A stretch of DNA of 64,000 bases from Liolophura sinensis (Eukaryota > Mollusca > Polyplacophora > Chitonida > Chitonidae). Below the pieces are notes generated by a model. That model worked only from the letters and a program-made list of their open reading frames with translations, did no database searches and was not told the origin of the DNA. Shown one piece after another: positions 62,193 through 64,000 of this stretch (position 1 is its first letter; each line of letters opens with the position of its first letter). The stretch is taken from NCBI RefSeq assembly GCF_032854445.1, contig NC_088301.1:28318402-28382401 (forward strand), in the 5' to 3' direction. Both the position numbers and the translations under genes were made by a program.

Positions 62193-62282
62193 TATTTATT
62201 TCAATGGTCTTTTACGCCTCAAAAACAGCTCGATTTACAGCCCATGTGATGGCGGTCAGTTTTATGGACTTATGTGCATGGA
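62193..62282 (-). repeat. Degenerate SINE-A-like fragment
   Basis: 'ttatttatttcaatggtctt' and 'ttacgcctcaaaaa', followed by 'gatggcggtcagttttatgg', resembles the tail side of SINE-A or SINE-C. It is weak. Confidence 0.4.
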
Positions 62283-62289
62283 CTGTAAT

Positions 62290-63340
62290 ATATAGCGCAG
62301 ACTTAAAGCCTAATTAGATTGCTCGCGCAGTGAAGCCTTTGGAAAGAAGATTAAACCCGTGCAGAGCTGATCCGATTTTTTGTGTGAATATATACAGTGT
62401 AATTTGACAAATAGATTATGAATCTGGCTTTGCTTTTGTTCTAGCTTTGTTCTAGCTTCAAAAGTTTGGCCACAATTTACCTACTGTTCATGCATTAGGC
62501 ATAAAGAGCTAACCACGAATGTGGCTTTGTTTTGGTTCTAAAGACGTTTTCGCTTTTAGGCACACTTTATTCTGATTTTTGAGACACGATGAGAAAAGCA
62601 GTAATGGTGCAATGTTGAAAGTTGGTCAGCAGAACAAATTGTGCTCTTCTCTCGTATCAAATTATTTCAGATGAATAGTTTTCCAGTGATTGGCATAAAA
62701 ATTTTTGCCACCATTCATGCATTATGTAAGAAAAACATCTGTTGGCTTTCAAGTTACGGTTAGCGCAGCGGGAGCGTTCTTTACATTGTGTGGTATTAAA
62801 ACATACACGCCAAATGACTAATCTGTTGGTCTAATAGAGAGAATATGTAAACAAACACTACGCAACTACTATTTACATGAAGCCATTGAGTAGAAGTTCA
62901 ATTGCAGGTATAGATGATCTGATCTATTTGTGTTAGTTATTTTTTCCCTTGCAAATTAGACACTTGCATTTGTCCGACCGGAAGTTGATGGCATCTTTTT
63001 GTTTTACATCCATCGCCGGGGCCAATCACGAAAATAAGATCTGTAAGTTTAGATTTGCTTTGATACCTATTTTACTCTGCCTCATCACTGGAAGAATATT
63101 TTAAATTGGCGTCACCTACAGAGCCGATAAATCTGCATTTACGTCTGGATGACCACTAGGAGTATACATTTCGAAAAAAGATGTAGAAAAATAATTTAAG
63201 AACATATCATCTCATTGACAGGGAATGTATCTATTTTTTTAACATGAAAAGTTAATCAAAAAGCTCGCCTATCATATAAAGCCGCAGACGATAACTATAT
63301 ATGTACACAGTATTTTAGATGAAAACGTATTGATGCTTAA
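62290..63340. other. Intron of the broken gene, nothing recognised
   Basis: AT-rich, with no convincing exon or known repeat. Short palindromic AT stretches only. Confidence 0.5.
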
Positions 63341-64000
63341 TTTTACGTATCGTTTTGTCCCTCAACGCGTGCTTTCCACTGTACAGCTCTCAAATGGTTC
63401 TCTACTTTCTTCTTCCTTGTTGGCTTGAACTTTGACGGTGGACATAACGGACAATGGAATGAAATATAGTCTCCTTTGCAACAATCCTTGCAACTTTTTA
63501 CACAACTTAACAATTCATCCACAGATTGAATCACGACAGGTCGGTGTGCTGTCATTGTTACATTGCAGCGTCCAGAAATAAACTCGTCGGAAAAGTGGAA
63601 AGCTTTTATAAAAGCTATGTACTACATTAGCCAAACTGCAAAGCTAACAAGTCAGCCTGAGATAGTATTACTTCAGCAGACATGCGATGGGAAACTGTGT
63701 TTACAAACACACCGCCACCTCAGCTTTCCACGGTCCAGACACACGAAAGTTACCCATAAATTTGTTTTGTTTAGACATTGTGCCAAGTGATGCACGGAGG
63801 TATAAAAGTGTAGAAAGAGCAGGCCTATACACTGAATGTTCTTAGAAACTCCACGCTTTTAACTTTAACTGGAAATGTTTTATCCTATAATCGAATTAGA
63901 AAATCATTTATACCTCTATCAACATCGAGTTTTTCCAAATATTGTATTGCTCTGGCGTCCGAAATACATAAACAAACTCGTACATGATAGAACTCGTTAA

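Larger units (their letters stand above)
56002..63555 (-). pseudogene. Broken spliced gene: zinc fingers, SWIM-like motif and transposase-like C-terminus
   Basis: Minus-strand pieces in order: 63555-63347 (HCPLCPPSKFKPTRKKKVEN), about 62149-60860 (HFHCTSCSRIIIRKENFKHH; CTLCGKIITVKWMKSHLKSH; SWIM-like CRCTKSIHTCLHK; SCVQCQGPL), 60275-60127, from 59923 (FHCVLCGH), 59121-59017 (AFWSAVENSV), 58539-58352 (TPSYEFWSPWIGENSR), 57900-57760, 57516-56622 and 56206-56002. Borders are GT-AG and most joins keep phase. The blocks FGCSGGW, LRSESSRDYLDI, KIPVTGSDVHYALID, IDTQAVEQLFSSLKRD and MSPVKHIFLFRLI resemble, from memory, the transposase-like region of proteins annotated as HMG domain-containing protein 3-like. 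Breaks: frameshifts near 61,262, 61,080, 57,780, 57,485 (with a small deletion) and 57,290; stops at 56,974-56,972 and 56,737-56,735. Two shifts lie at A runs and could be assembly errors. Function unknown; a DNA-binding domesticated transposase is the likely origin. Confidence 0.7.

Noticed and set aside
63563-63790. 75-codon plus-strand ORF at the right edge
   Set aside because: No recognised motif, no splice context and no coding-like composition. Probably chance.

Overview
This window is eukaryotic nuclear DNA, most likely from a marine mollusc (a bivalve or a close lophotrochozoan relative). Coding sequence is split by spliceosomal introns with GT-AG borders. The introns are AT-rich and crowded with tRNA-derived SINEs, non-LTR relics and minisatellites. 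The commonest interspersed repeat, a SINE of about 270 bp with a TTTATTTATTTGATTGGTG-type end, is one I associate from memory with mollusc and related genomes. Exon models below were built by hand from splice sites, phase and recalled protein families. No alignment was run.

Layout. 1-7 kb: a decayed coding-like region and two non-LTR retrotransposon relics. 7.6-8.8 kb: a large palindromic (foldback-like) repeat. 9.2-17.1 kb, minus strand: a complete six-exon gene for mitochondrial ClpP protease (232 aa); its introns hold a Tc1/mariner relic with terminal inverted repeats, SINEs and 45-bp and 37-bp minisatellites. 17.1-17.35 kb: a 261-bp head-to-head interval with an E-box and an ETS-type site. 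17.3-34.8 kb, plus strand: an eleven-exon gene for a predicted 830-aa protein with an N-terminal CARD and a C-terminal helical/TPR region resembling APPBP2; its introns hold 19-bp, 76-bp and 72-bp minisatellites. 39.4-41.7 kb, plus strand: three exons of an incomplete MYB/SANT-like gene. 45.5-48.6 kb, minus strand: cytochrome c oxidase subunit 6C (83 aa). 51.3-55.4 kb: a 4-kb array of 53-bp units. 56.0-63.6 kb, minus strand: a spliced but broken gene with zinc fingers, a SWIM-like motif and a transposase-like C-terminal region, carrying several frameshifts and two in-frame stops.

How the genes relate. ClpP (matrix proteolysis) and COX6C (respiratory complex IV) are nuclear genes for mitochondrial proteins, about 28 kb apart. 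The CARD protein shares its upstream region with clpP, so co-expression of a mitochondrial protease and a death-fold adaptor is plausible but unproven. The transposase-derived gene and the MYB/SANT gene are of mobile-element-related type. The most unusual object is the CARD plus APPBP2-like architecture. The most unusual landscape feature is six different minisatellites, three of them inside introns of that one gene.
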